Below are positions 1-7,397 of a stretch of 19,420 nucleotides of DNA, one piece after another (the first letter of the stretch is position 1; each line of letters opens with the position of its first letter). A program made the position numbers and the translations under genes. Origin of the DNA: a bacterium. Lineage in GTDB: Bacteria > T1Sed10-126. The notes under the pieces were generated by a model that made no database searches, had not been told where the DNA came from, and was given only the letters and a program-made list of their open reading frames with translations. The stretch spans positions 1 through 19,420 of the forward strand of contig PWHN01000116.1 of assembly GCA_003554945.1 (NCBI GenBank). Direction: 5' to 3'.

Positions 1-17
1 CCGGGCAACCTCCGAGG

Positions 18-63
18 TATAGCCGGTTGCAAACCAGGCCATCGTGGCCTGCAACCGGCTATA
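18..63. repeat. Perfect-armed palindrome with a one-sided bulge
   Basis: Twelve bases (TATAGCCGGTTG, 18-29) pair perfectly with 52-63. After a five-base bulge on the left (30-34), an inner seven-pair stem (35-41 with 45-51) closes a TCG loop. No T-run follows, so it is not a classical terminator. It could be an RNA hairpin, the end of a small mobile repeat, or the 3' end structure of an upstream transcript. Confidence 0.6.
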
Positions 64-151
64 ATTCCGAAAAACACCTGCAGGTAGCTCCATGTATGCT
101 GTCTAAGAGCCATCTTCACTATTTTGTAACGGTTGTTCCTTGTATGCCCGA

Positions 152-181
152 TTGAATACTCGGGAAAATGAAAAATAAGAT
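152..181 (+). promoter_or_regulatory. Possible sigma-A promoter for the BFN gene
   Basis: TTGAAT (152-157) and TAAGAT (176-181) are separated by 18 bases. Each hexamer matches 4 of 6 consensus positions. The -35 box lies inside a small inverted repeat. This is a pattern match only; a start near 188 would give a leader of about 125 nt. Confidence 0.3.
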
Positions 182-312
182 ATGGACTATCTAGCTCGTA
201 AAACGCAAAATTTTAGAGATATTTAAAACACAGCATTAATCAATTGCTCTCTAAGATAGCAAAAAGGATTTCAACAGAACCGAAAATCCGCAGTATAGCG
301 GGAGGTTTTTTT

Positions 313-891
313 ATGATACCGGTAAGGGTGCACGGTGTTGGCATGAGTCCTCACAACCAGGGGTTTGTAGCGTTATTGATGGACGATACGTTCAACAAGT
401 GGCTCCCCATATACATCGGTTCTTTTGAAGCGCAGGCCATTGCAATGGAGCTGGATAACGTCGACCCGCCCCGACCGATGACGCATGATTTATTAGCAAA
501 AATAATAGAAGAACTGGGCGCAGAAATTGATCATGTCGTGGTCAACGAGTTAAACGAGGGGACGTTTTACGCCAGTATAGTCATCAGACCGGCCAATTCG
601 GACCAAGAAATTGTGATTGACGCCCGTCCGAGCGACTCCATAGCGCTGTCGTTAAGGACGGGAGCGGATCTTTACGTGGAGGAAGAAGTAATGGAAGAGG
701 CGGCGGTGCCGGCCCAGGCCGAGGACGATGAGAGCGAAGAGGTCAAGCGTTTGAAGCTGCTTCAGCACCGTTTGAAAAGAGCGGTGGAGGAGGAAGAATT
801 TGAGGAAGCGGCTGACCTGCGGGATGAGATAAAAGAGCTGCAGAAACAGATTCACAGCCCGGTAAGTGGTGAGAGTGAGACAGCGGAATAG
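313..891 (+). CDS. Bifunctional nuclease (BFN/DUF151) domain protein with C-terminal UVR motif
   Basis: Encodes 192 residues. Residues 1-125 form a BFN domain (PF02577 family); the conserved block RPSDSIALSLRTGADLYVEE lies at 105-124. An acidic linker (about 126-146) follows, then a UVR-type helical hairpin at about 147-183 with the EEEFEEAADLRDEIK core, as in the UvrB/UvrC contact motif. BFN proteins in plants and bacteria have been reported to cut RNA and DNA, and UVR motifs mediate protein contacts, so a nucleic-acid role is likely but the substrate is unknown. I chose ATG 313 because GGAGG lies at 301-305 just upstream and the protein then begins MIPVRVHGVG, as is usual for the family; an upstream in-frame start at 244 has no such signal. 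The gene ends 27 bases before tRNA-Ser. Confidence 0.88.
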   Translation: MIPVRVHGVGMSPHNQGFVALLMDDTFNKWLPIYIGSFEAQAIAMELDNVDPPRPMTHDLLAKIIEELGAEIDHVVVNELNEGTFYASIVIRPANSDQEIVIDARPSDSIALSLRTGADLYVEEEVMEEAAVPAQAEDDESEEVKRLKLLQHRLKRAVEEEEFEEAADLRDEIKELQKQIHSPVSGESETAE

Positions 892-918
892 AGGTATTCA
901 AACCAGTTATATATAGAT

Positions 919-1009
919 GGAGGGCTGTCCGAACGGCAAGGGGCCGGATTTGAAATCCGGTGAAGTCTCGTGCGAACGAGATGTCCGGGTTCGAATCCCG
1001 GGCCCTCCG
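919..1009 (+). tRNA. tRNA-Ser (anticodon UGA)
   Basis: A class II tRNA of 91 bases. The acceptor arms GGAGGGC (919-925) and GCCCTCC (1002-1008) pair fully, with discriminator G1009. The anticodon stem CCGGA/TCCGG encloses the loop TTTGAAA, giving anticodon TGA. A long variable arm (GTCTCGT..ACGAGAT) and a T arm CCGGG-TTCGAAT-CCCGG follow. The 3' CCA is not encoded. The loop gives UGA rather than UCA, so this is serine and not selenocysteine tRNA. Confidence 0.95.
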
Positions 1010-1042
1010 CTTTCTCATCGTTCCCTGTCCCACGCCCTTTGC

Positions 1043-1071
1043 TTCGTCCGTCGGACGAATTTAGATTTTTT
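1043..1071 (+). terminator. Probable intrinsic terminator after tRNA-Ser
   Basis: TTCGTCCG (1043-1050) and CGGACGAA (1052-1059) are inverted repeats around a single T; in practice the innermost pairs would open to form the loop. A T-rich tract (TTTAGATTTTTT, 1060-1071) follows directly. The ribosome binding site of the next gene begins at once (1072-1076), so termination and initiation signals of neighbouring genes abut. Confidence 0.5.
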
Positions 1072-1083
1072 AGGAGAAGTTCA

Positions 1084-3720
1084 ATGAGTTTTACCCTTCC
1101 GAGGGCCCTTTCCATAGATGAAATTTTTGACCGAGCCCGGGATTACGATTATGTTCTTACCGCTGATACGCCGCTGGCCGACGCTCTTAACAACCGTATC
1201 TCCTCCCCGCGGCTGGGAAAATTTGCTTACACTCCCCGCGGGCTTATATACGACTCACATTCTGAAAGCAGGACCCTCGACCGGCGGGAGCTGTTCTTGC
1301 GGTTAAATTCAGAGCTGTCAGCGCCGCCGCGTGAAATTTTATATCACCTGGAGAACATACTTCACTGCTGGCAGGAAACCGGCCGCCCGGAAGAGGTCAT
1401 GAATTACGCTAATTATGTTGATCACCTGACCGAAGAAATACTTTCCCGGCTTCAATCTCTGGGCAGTATTTACCGTAGTCTCCAGAATTTTGATAGTCCG
1501 CCCGAAGGAAAAGCGCTGATTGTTGCCCCGTATCAGTTCAAAAAGCTGGATCAAAACGTATTTCCAGACAAGTACGACGAGTTAGACCCACTGCAGAGGG
1601 GTGAATATGAGCTGCCTGAGTTTCACCTCTTCTCCTCAGCGGAAAAAATAGTCCGTGCAGTTTTAAACTCACTTTCCGTTTACGACCCTTCGGACGTCGC
1701 CGTGGTCGTGCACCCGGAGAGTTCATATCAGCCACTACTGGAGGCCGCCCTGCAAGCCGAGGGAATACCGCGAACCACAAATAGACTGCTTGACGAGCGC
1801 AGTTCTTTTCGGACTTTCCTGGAACTACTCAACCTGGCGTTTTCGGACGATGTATCTAAAGTGCGAGACCTGGAGCCACTTATGCGCCGGTTGGGGTATG
1901 AGGTGGATCCGGAGCTAAAAGAAGAGCTGGTTCCCTTCCTGGACAACCCCGACTGTCACGATTTTGAGCGTCTGCGCCAGCAGTTAAGAGGGAGTAATTT
2001 TGGTCAGGCGATAGAAACTTACGAGGACTTGAGCGGTGCCGATTTAGGGGATTTTAAGGGTTTGCTTGGTGAGTTAAATTTGCGTCACAAAAAGATTGGG
2101 AAAGAACTGGATTTTTTAAAGTTTTATCTTGATAATTTCCCGCCCCCCTTACCGCCAAGCGGAGCCCCCGGAGTCCTTTTTGTCTCGCCTCAATCGCTCA
2201 GTTTTGTAGACCGGCCAGTCGTTTTTTATCTCGGAATGGGAGTGGACTGGGATCGGGAGCAGCATCCGCGCCCCTGGGTTGACATCGAGGATAACCGGCA
2301 AAAAAACCTGTCTGATTTTTCGCTGTTGCTGCAGAACGGCAGCCGGCAGTATTACTTTGTGCGTAACCGGGAGCGCAATGAACCAGTAACGCCCTGTTAT
2401 TATTTTAATGCGCTGGTGGACGAGACCTTCGAGGAGTTTGCTGATTTTCCATCGCGCAATGTTAGCCCGCCGGAAGCGGGACCGGGAGCCGGTTTTGAGC
2501 GTCACCAGCAGCCGGTTGCGGCCGTCGAGTTGGATCACTTCAGCCAGTCATCACTGAATACTTTTGTTTCCTCGCCGCGGGCATATTTATTTGATCGTCT
2601 GCTGCCCGACCGGGACAGTTATTACCTGCGGAAAGGGACGTTATTCCATGATTTTGCGGAGTTTTTCCTGGAACATTCAGAATTTGTAAAAAAGAGGGGG
2701 CTGGAGGAGATGTGCGGCCGGGCCCTGGAAGAGCTTAGAGCTTACATGCCCTCCTATCAGGAATCGGCAGTGCGGACGGAATTACGGTTGGGTATGGAAA
2801 GCATAATTAATTATCTTGAGGCGCACAATCTTAGTCGGGAGCGCAATAGAAATCAGCCGAAGCTCGCAAAATACGATCGAAAAGATGAAAACCTGTTTGC
2901 CAGTCAATATGATTTAAAACTGACCGATCCGCGGGCAGAGGTATTTTTTCGAGATGATGAGCTGAGAGTGAAGGGAAAAGTTGATTTAAAGCTTTCAGAG
3001 ACGCATTTACTTGACTACAAAAGCGGCCGCCGTCAGTCGGCGCGCTCGCTGGTAAGACGAGGCAACCTCAAGTTTGCGCGTGACCGTGTTAACTTCCAGG
3101 CAATTCTTTACCTGGCTCACCTGCGTCGCCAGAATCCGCGGACAGCCTTGAAGTTCAGCTTTTTTTATTTTCTGGACAATTTAAACGAAGTTCTTAGCGG
3201 CCGGGGAAGCGGCGAAGCGGTAATGGAGACGCTCTGCTACTATCCGCGTCCCGTGGCTGAGCAAGTGGCACGTCCTGAAACCTTTGAGTTTCTGGTGGAA
3301 AACGTAAGTGAGAGCAATAATCGACGTAAGACGTTAGAAAAGCTGGGAGAGGAAGCGTATGGTGAATTTTTTAAGCAGCACGATTTTCCGGCGGGAGTGG
3401 AGCGGGAAGAGCTGGTTGAAACGGAAGTATATGAACGTTTCTTAATCTACTGTCGGAGTAAAGTTGGAGAGTATAAATACGTTGACAGTGGGGTAAAGTC
3501 GACGTTCAACAAGCTTTTGCGTATGCGTCGCGAGAATTTTTTCTGGGAAGACCTGGAAGATTTCGAAGATTATCTCGAAGAAGCACTGGAAAAATTTCAT
3601 TACTACAGCCGTACGCGGTTTCCCGTTGAAGGGGAGCTGGAAGAGCTGGATATCGATGATTTGCCAAATAGGGACCTGTTACTAACGGGAGAACGGGGGG
3701 GCGCCGATGGAACCGAATGA
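1084..3720 (+). CDS. AddB-like PD-(D/E)XK nuclease subunit of a helicase-nuclease pair
   Basis: Encodes 878 residues. The C-terminal half carries a RecB-family nuclease: GTLFHDFAEFFLE (518-530, with His522), GKVDLK (Asp634), LLDYKSG (Asp644, Lys646) and FQAILYLAHL (Gln672, Tyr676). The N-terminal half looks like a decayed UvrD-type helicase fold, and I see no Walker A motif. The four cysteines that hold an iron-sulfur cluster in classical AddB have no counterpart: the region that would carry the first reads LNTFVSSPRAYLFDRLL (491-507). It is shorter than classical AddB (about 1,150). Start chosen at ATG 1084, behind AGGAG at 1072-1076; the open frame continues back through the tRNA, which cannot be coding. 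It overlaps the helicase gene by 14 bases, so the two products are probably coupled and act together on DNA ends. Function is inferred from domains and context. Confidence 0.82.
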   Translation: MSFTLPRALSIDEIFDRARDYDYVLTADTPLADALNNRISSPRLGKFAYTPRGLIYDSHSESRTLDRRELFLRLNSELSAPPREILYHLENILHCWQETGRPEEVMNYANYVDHLTEEILSRLQSLGSIYRSLQNFDSPPEGKALIVAPYQFKKLDQNVFPDKYDELDPLQRGEYELPEFHLFSSAEKIVRAVLNSLSVYDPSDVAVVVHPESSYQPLLEAALQAEGIPRTTNRLLDERSSFRTFLELLNLAFSDDVSKVRDLEPLMRRLGYEVDPELKEELVPFLDNPDCHDFERLRQQLRGSNFGQAIETYEDLSGADLGDFKGLLGELNLRHKKIGKELDFLKFYLDNFPPPLPPSGAPGVLFVSPQSLSFVDRPVVFYLGMGVDWDREQHPRPWVDIEDNRQKNLSDFSLLLQNGSRQYYFVRNRERNEPVTPCYYFNALVDETFEEFADFPSRNVSPPEAGPGAGFERHQQPVAAVELDHFSQSSLNTFVSSPRAYLFDRLLPDRDSYYLRKGTLFHDFAEFFLEHSEFVKKRGLEEMCGRALEELRAYMPSYQESAVRTELRLGMESIINYLEAHNLSRERNRNQPKLAKYDRKDENLFASQYDLKLTDPRAEVFFRDDELRVKGKVDLKLSETHLLDYKSGRRQSARSLVRRGNLKFARDRVNFQAILYLAHLRRQNPRTALKFSFFYFLDNLNEVLSGRGSGEAVMETLCYYPRPVAEQVARPETFEFLVENVSESNNRRKTLEKLGEEAYGEFFKQHDFPAGVEREELVETEVYERFLIYCRSKVGEYKYVDSGVKSTFNKLLRMRRENFFWEDLEDFEDYLEEALEKFHYYSRTRFPVEGELEELDIDDLPNRDLLLTGERGGADGTE

Positions 3721-6601
3721 AAACCAGAGACGGCTGATTGAAGCGGGACCGGGAATATACCTGGTTGACGCGGGAGCCGGGACGGGCAAGACCTTTGCGC
3801 TCGTGCGCCGTTATGCCCACTTGCTGGAGTCAACGTCTTTATCCCCTTCACAGCTTTTGTTTATTACCTTCACCAACAGTGCCGCCGCCGAGATGAAGGA
3901 ACGGGTGATGAACCTCTGTCGCGACCGTGTCGATCCGCTGGAGCTTAAGGAAGCACCTATTTCCACTTTCCACAGCCTCTGCAATCGTATTCTGCAGGAA
4001 CATGGTTTTTCCGCGCCGGCCCACCTCGGGTTTGACGAAAAGATAACATCGGCGACAAAACTGCTTGAGAACAGTCTGCTTGAGGAGAAGCAGTTTCGAC
4101 GTTTTACAGATTCTTTTTTGGAAAAATATTCCGACTATAAGAAATTTTTCAGTCTTGTTTACGACCGTTCCGAGTTACTGGGACTTTTGAAGTCCCTGGC
4201 CGCCAAAGGAATATTTCCTCGTCGGGATGAAAACAAAAGCTGGTACGGAAGCGGCGAGGAGTATCTGACCGGCAACCGCTTGCGTTTTGAAGAGCTGCTG
4301 GAAATAAAAAACGCACCCGGAAGCGGGTCGCGTGGACCAACTCAGTCGCCGCTTCTCAACCGGGTAAAGGCTGGATGGCGGGACCGTTGTTTCCCGCCTG
4401 CGGCACCGGAGCGTGAAGAACTGGTCGGAGGTGAGTCAAACAAACAGGTCGATCCGCAACTCCTGGAGACGGCCTTTGCTGACAAGCGGGAGGAGCTGAA
4501 AGAGTTTTTACATACCCTTTACTCAGAATATATAGCCCACTGTCTGAAAGAAAACTACCTGAACTTCGGTTTTTTGATGATGTTTGCCTACGTGCTGCTG
4601 GCCGAGGACGATTCTGTTCGTGAGGAGTGTCGCTACCGCTACGTCATGGTGGATGAGTTTCAGGACACCAGTGAGATACAGTTTAAGCTGACCCTGTTGC
4701 TGGCCGGGACCAACAACATCTGTGCGGTTGGCGACTGGAAACAGAGCATATACAGTTTTCAGTATGCATCTGTTGAAAATATAACTCGTTTTCGAACCCG
4801 GTTGAATCGTTACCGAAATGAGTTGAACCTCGACCGTCAGCGGATAGACTACCCGGTTGAGGATGTGGAGGAAATAGCCCTGAATGATAATTACCGTTCT
4901 TCACAGGAAATCCTCGATTTCTCGGAGCAGGGACTAATTCTGCCCGGACGTAAGGACGAAGAGCTGGAGAAAGAGAAGATACTGAGCGAGGTAACCAGTC
5001 TTAGCGCTGAACGTAATCCGGCTGGCACCGCTATTGAGCCGTTTAAATCAGCGGACGAACCGGCGGCGATTCTGGGAAAGATCAATAAAATAGTTGGGAA
5101 TGAAGATTATTTAATTGGTGATGAAGGAGAGGGAAAACCGGTTACTCACGGGGATATTACTGTACTCACCCGTAATCGCAAGTTTGGTCTTACTCTGCAG
5201 GAAAGGGCGCGTAAGCTTGGCGTTCCCCTGACTTACGAAGGGGGGGTGGAGTTATTTAAAACCGACCCGGCTCTTATGCTACTTGCCTGGCTGCGTGTGC
5301 TGGAGGACGAGGATTCAGAGCGAGGCTGGGCGGTGATTCTGGAAGAGGCGGGCTACAAGCTCGCCGACCTGGAAGCACTTGTGCGCGCTCCCGACCACCC
5401 CTACCAGTGCTGTCCGCGTCACTTCAAGGAGTTTCGCGAACAGCTTCTTGAGCTGTATTCCGGCTCTGTGCACCGCTGGCTGTCCGCCGTTGCCTACCGG
5501 GTTTTTCGTCGCTACGGTTACAGCGGAGAAATAGCCGGCCGGCTGATTGAAAGCCTGTATACAATCGCTCGTGACACACACTTGAATTTAGGAGAAATTA
5601 TCAACTACATGGAGGACAGTCTGGAAGCGTCGCTGACCGATGAGATTAGCAGTGATCACGAAGAGGCTGTTACAGTGCAGACAATTCACTCGGCGAAAGG
5701 GCTTGAATATCCGGTTGTTTTTCTGGCTGACGTAAACAGCCGTCACTTTCCCGCCCAGGGGGGGCGCAGTCCGGCGATCGAATACCGGGAGCCGCTGGGA
5801 TTACGGCAGCGAAAAATTTATTCTGAAGAACCGCGCCCTTACAGCTACGATTGCTGGCAGAGCAGCTTACTGTTGCCACTGACAGCAAGCGAGTATGACG
5901 AGGAACGGCGGTTGATGTATGTGGCCCTGACCCGGGCCCGGGATTATCTTTTTCTCTCCGCCGAGACGGACAAAGAGAGCTCTTTCTTTACCCAACTCTG
6001 TTTTTCACTTTCCCCAGAGGAAGTAGAAGAACCTGAAGTAAAGCCTGTGGAGCCGGAGGGAGAGCGAAAGAAACGGCTTACCTATCAGCCGGTAGAGACT
6101 ACCGGTGGGATTAAACTTTCCGTGCATGATTTGATGGAGGAAGTAGAGGGGGAGGAAGAAGGACGCGGCAAAAAATTTGGTCGTCGACTGCATGAATTTG
6201 CTGAAAAAATAGCGTTGGGGGAGGGGTTGGAGGCGAAAAATGAGGATCAGGAGAACGTGAAGAAATGGCTTGACGAGATGCGGAACAGGTACAAATTTAA
6301 GGTGGAGGAGTCCTGTCTGCTACCGCTGGAAACAAATGGGCGTCGAGTTCTTCTTTCCGGTAAAATAGATCTGTTGCTCTACGGTGATGAAGAGGTGTGT
6401 ATAGTTGATTACAAGACTGACCTTGATCGCAACGCCGAGCCTGAATACATCAAGCAGTTAAGCGTATATTATCACGTTTTAAATGAGCTGGAAACGGGTA
6501 AAGAGGTGAAGGCTCAGTTGTTTTACACGCAGAAAGAGGAGCCGGAGCCCCCGATTGAACCGTTGACAAAAGAAAATATCAAGGACCTAATCTTTATTTA
6601 A
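3707..6601 (+). CDS. AddA-like UvrD/RecB-family helicase with C-terminal nuclease
   Basis: Encodes 964 residues with a full set of superfamily 1A helicase motifs: Walker A AGAGTGKT (22-29), motif Ia FITFTNSAAAEM (52-63), Walker B VDEFQDT (315-321), motif III GDWKQSIY (342-349), motif IV NYRSS (395-399), motif V VQTIHSAKGLE (657-667) and motif VI RRLMYVALTRARD (734-746). A RecB-like nuclease follows: RRLHEFAEKI (826-835), GKIDLL (Asp888), IVDYKTD (Asp901, Lys903) and KQLSVYY (Gln917, Tyr921). It should unwind and cut double-strand DNA ends, feeding RecA-dependent repair, together with the upstream nuclease gene that it overlaps by 14 bases. It is compact compared with classical AddA (about 1,200). 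Between motifs IV and V it contains an acidic segment (417-480). Its 3' end overlaps a convergent gene by 15 bases. A solitary UvrD-like helicase is less likely given the partner. Confidence 0.88.
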   Translation: MEPNENQRRLIEAGPGIYLVDAGAGTGKTFALVRRYAHLLESTSLSPSQLLFITFTNSAAAEMKERVMNLCRDRVDPLELKEAPISTFHSLCNRILQEHGFSAPAHLGFDEKITSATKLLENSLLEEKQFRRFTDSFLEKYSDYKKFFSLVYDRSELLGLLKSLAAKGIFPRRDENKSWYGSGEEYLTGNRLRFEELLEIKNAPGSGSRGPTQSPLLNRVKAGWRDRCFPPAAPEREELVGGESNKQVDPQLLETAFADKREELKEFLHTLYSEYIAHCLKENYLNFGFLMMFAYVLLAEDDSVREECRYRYVMVDEFQDTSEIQFKLTLLLAGTNNICAVGDWKQSIYSFQYASVENITRFRTRLNRYRNELNLDRQRIDYPVEDVEEIALNDNYRSSQEILDFSEQGLILPGRKDEELEKEKILSEVTSLSAERNPAGTAIEPFKSADEPAAILGKINKIVGNEDYLIGDEGEGKPVTHGDITVLTRNRKFGLTLQERARKLGVPLTYEGGVELFKTDPALMLLAWLRVLEDEDSERGWAVILEEAGYKLADLEALVRAPDHPYQCCPRHFKEFREQLLELYSGSVHRWLSAVAYRVFRRYGYSGEIAGRLIESLYTIARDTHLNLGEIINYMEDSLEASLTDEISSDHEEAVTVQTIHSAKGLEYPVVFLADVNSRHFPAQGGRSPAIEYREPLGLRQRKIYSEEPRPYSYDCWQSSLLLPLTASEYDEERRLMYVALTRARDYLFLSAETDKESSFFTQLCFSLSPEEVEEPEVKPVEPEGERKKRLTYQPVETTGGIKLSVHDLMEEVEGEEEGRGKKFGRRLHEFAEKIALGEGLEAKNEDQENVKKWLDEMRNRYKFKVEESCLLPLETNGRRVLLSGKIDLLLYGDEEVCIVDYKTDLDRNAEPEYIKQLSVYYHVLNELETGKEVKAQLFYTQKEEPEPPIEPLTKENIKDLIFI

Positions 6602-6901
6602 TTCTTTTTCTTCCCGGTTGAGTCGGTAGAGAAAGGCAAAAACTTCAGCGACTGCTTCGTAAAGTGAGACGGGAATTTGGCGGTCGAGGTCGAGTTGGAA
6701 AAGAAGTGCCGCGAGGTCGGGGTCCTCGTAAAGGGGAATATTGTGTTTTTCGGCCGACGTGACAATTCTCTCGGCCAGTTCCCCCGCTCCTTTTGCACGG
6801 ACCCGGGGCGCTTCTTCCTCTGTTTCGTCGTAGCTCATGGCAATTGCTTTATAAATATCGACCGCCGAGCGGCGCCCGAAGTCCTTTTTTTCTTCCGCCA
6901 T
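6587..6901 (-). CDS. FlhB C-terminal-domain-like protein (YlqH type)
   Basis: Encodes 104 residues. The block APRVRAKGAGELAERIVTSA (31-50) and the following NIPLYEDPDLAALLF and IPVSLYEAVAEVFAFLYRL (76-94) match the cytoplasmic tail of FlhB/EscU export-switch proteins. The membrane part of FlhB is absent, and so is the NPTH self-cleavage motif: the equivalent stretch reads VDIYKAIAMSYD. This free-standing form is known in Bacillota as YlqH; a role in tuning flagellar export is plausible but unproven. ATG 6901 is chosen because GGGTG lies six bases upstream; a GTG at 6910 would add three residues but overlaps that signal. It converges on the helicase gene and overlaps its last 15 bases. Confidence 0.82.
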   Translation of the reverse strand: MAEEKKDFGRRSAVDIYKAIAMSYDETEEEAPRVRAKGAGELAERIVTSAEKHNIPLYEDPDLAALLFQLDLDRQIPVSLYEAVAEVFAFLYRLNREEKELNKD

Positions 6902-7119
6902 TTTTAGCACCCGTTTTCTATTTTTTCACGGTTGAGTTTGATCTAAAATACCCTTAATTCCGTCATTCCGGCCTCCGAGCCAGAATCTACCGACCTCAGC
7001 ACGTCATTCCGGACAAGCGACCGAAGGGAGCGCGATCCGGAATCCATATTGAATTTTAAACGATTATCATTCAAGACTCAAAAATTTGTTGCGAGTTACG
7101 GGTTGCGGATTAAGGCCTA

Positions 7120-7158
7120 AAACTAAAAACTGAAAACTGGAAACTAAAAACTGAAAAC
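7120..7158. repeat. Tandem direct repeat, 18-base unit
   Basis: AAACTAAAAACTGAAAAC occurs at 7120-7137 and again, identical, at 7141-7158, separated by three bases. It is low-complexity sequence with no visible coding sense. Confidence 0.8.
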
Positions 7159-7168
7159 CTTCAAATGG

Positions 7169-7202
7169 ATTGCGGATCGTGGTCCGCAATGACGAGCGTT
7201 AG
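7169..7202. repeat. Interspersed hairpin repeat, copy 1
   Basis: ATTGCGGA (7169-7176) pairs with TCCGCAAT (7183-7190), followed by the tail GACGAGCGTTAG. The same design recurs at 7316-7349 with an identical tail and a different loop, so this is a repeat and not a chance hairpin. Confidence 0.75.
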
Positions 7203-7205
7203 ATC

Positions 7206-7310
7206 AAGACCATCCCCCCTTTCCTTTTCCCCCCTTGAAGGGGGGAAGACAAAAGGGGGAACCTTTTCCCTCATTTCCCCTCCCTGAAGGGGGGAGAAAC
7301 AAAGGTGGGA
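7206..7310. repeat. Two adjacent CT/AG palindromic repeats
   Basis: Two related units of about 50 bases lie side by side: 7206-7260 (core CCCCCCTTGAAGGGGGGAAG, 7229-7248) and about 7262-7310 (core CCCCTCCCTGAAGGGGGGAG). Each core is a near-palindrome followed by ACAAAGG-like sequence. A third relative is found at 12741-12793. Confidence 0.65.
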
Positions 7311-7315
7311 AATGT

Positions 7316-7349
7316 ATTGCGGGTCAGAATCCGCAATGACGAGCGTTAG
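7316..7349. repeat. Interspersed hairpin repeat, copy 2
   Basis: ATTGCGG (7316-7322) pairs with CCGCAAT (7330-7336), followed by the tail GACGAGCGTTAG, identical to the tail of the copy at 7169-7202. The loop differs between copies while the stem is kept. Confidence 0.75.
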
Positions 7350-7397
7350 CTCAGATTCTTAATGACACCGGGGAGGCCAAACAAGTAAAAGCTGTGA

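Larger units (their letters stand above)
1..312. other. Non-coding leader region before the BFN gene
   Basis: No convincing gene is visible in these 312 bases. The stretch holds a strong palindrome (18-63), a small hairpin with CCCGA/TCGGG arms around 147-163, an AT-rich segment (about 165-300) and a possible promoter (152-181). The open frame that runs into it from the BFN gene has no ribosome binding site at its first possible start (244), so this segment is best read as leader plus the downstream end of whatever lies to the left. Confidence 0.6.
6902..7397. other. Repeat-rich intergenic region
   Basis: This gap of about 500 bases holds no convincing gene. From left to right it contains two copies starting CGTCATTCCGG (from about 6961 and 7001), a tandem A-rich repeat (7120-7158), a copy of a small hairpin repeat (7169-7202), two CT/AG-rich palindromic units (about 7206-7310) and a second copy of the hairpin repeat (7316-7349). 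Related units recur in the gap at 12448-12862. Confidence 0.7.

Noticed and set aside
919-1009. Selenocysteine tRNA, with UGA recoding at 13910
   Set aside because: The anticodon is UGA, not UCA, and the arms fit a normal serine tRNA; nothing after 13910 looks like a SECIS hairpin.
970-1083. N-terminal extension of the AddB-like reading frame
   Set aside because: It runs through the 3' half of tRNA-Ser and the terminator hairpin, and no ribosome binding site supports it; ATG 1084 has AGGAG.
743-1115. Minus-strand open frames across the BFN end and the tRNA
   Set aside because: They are antisense to a tRNA and to a well-supported gene; their protein sequence has no family resemblance.
6677-6907. 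Plus-strand open frame opposite the FlhB-tail gene
   Set aside because: The opposite strand encodes a clear YlqH-type protein; this frame has no family features.
7169-7349. CRISPR array
   Set aside because: Only two hairpin units with unlike spacing and other repeats between; no regular repeat-spacer pattern and no cas gene.
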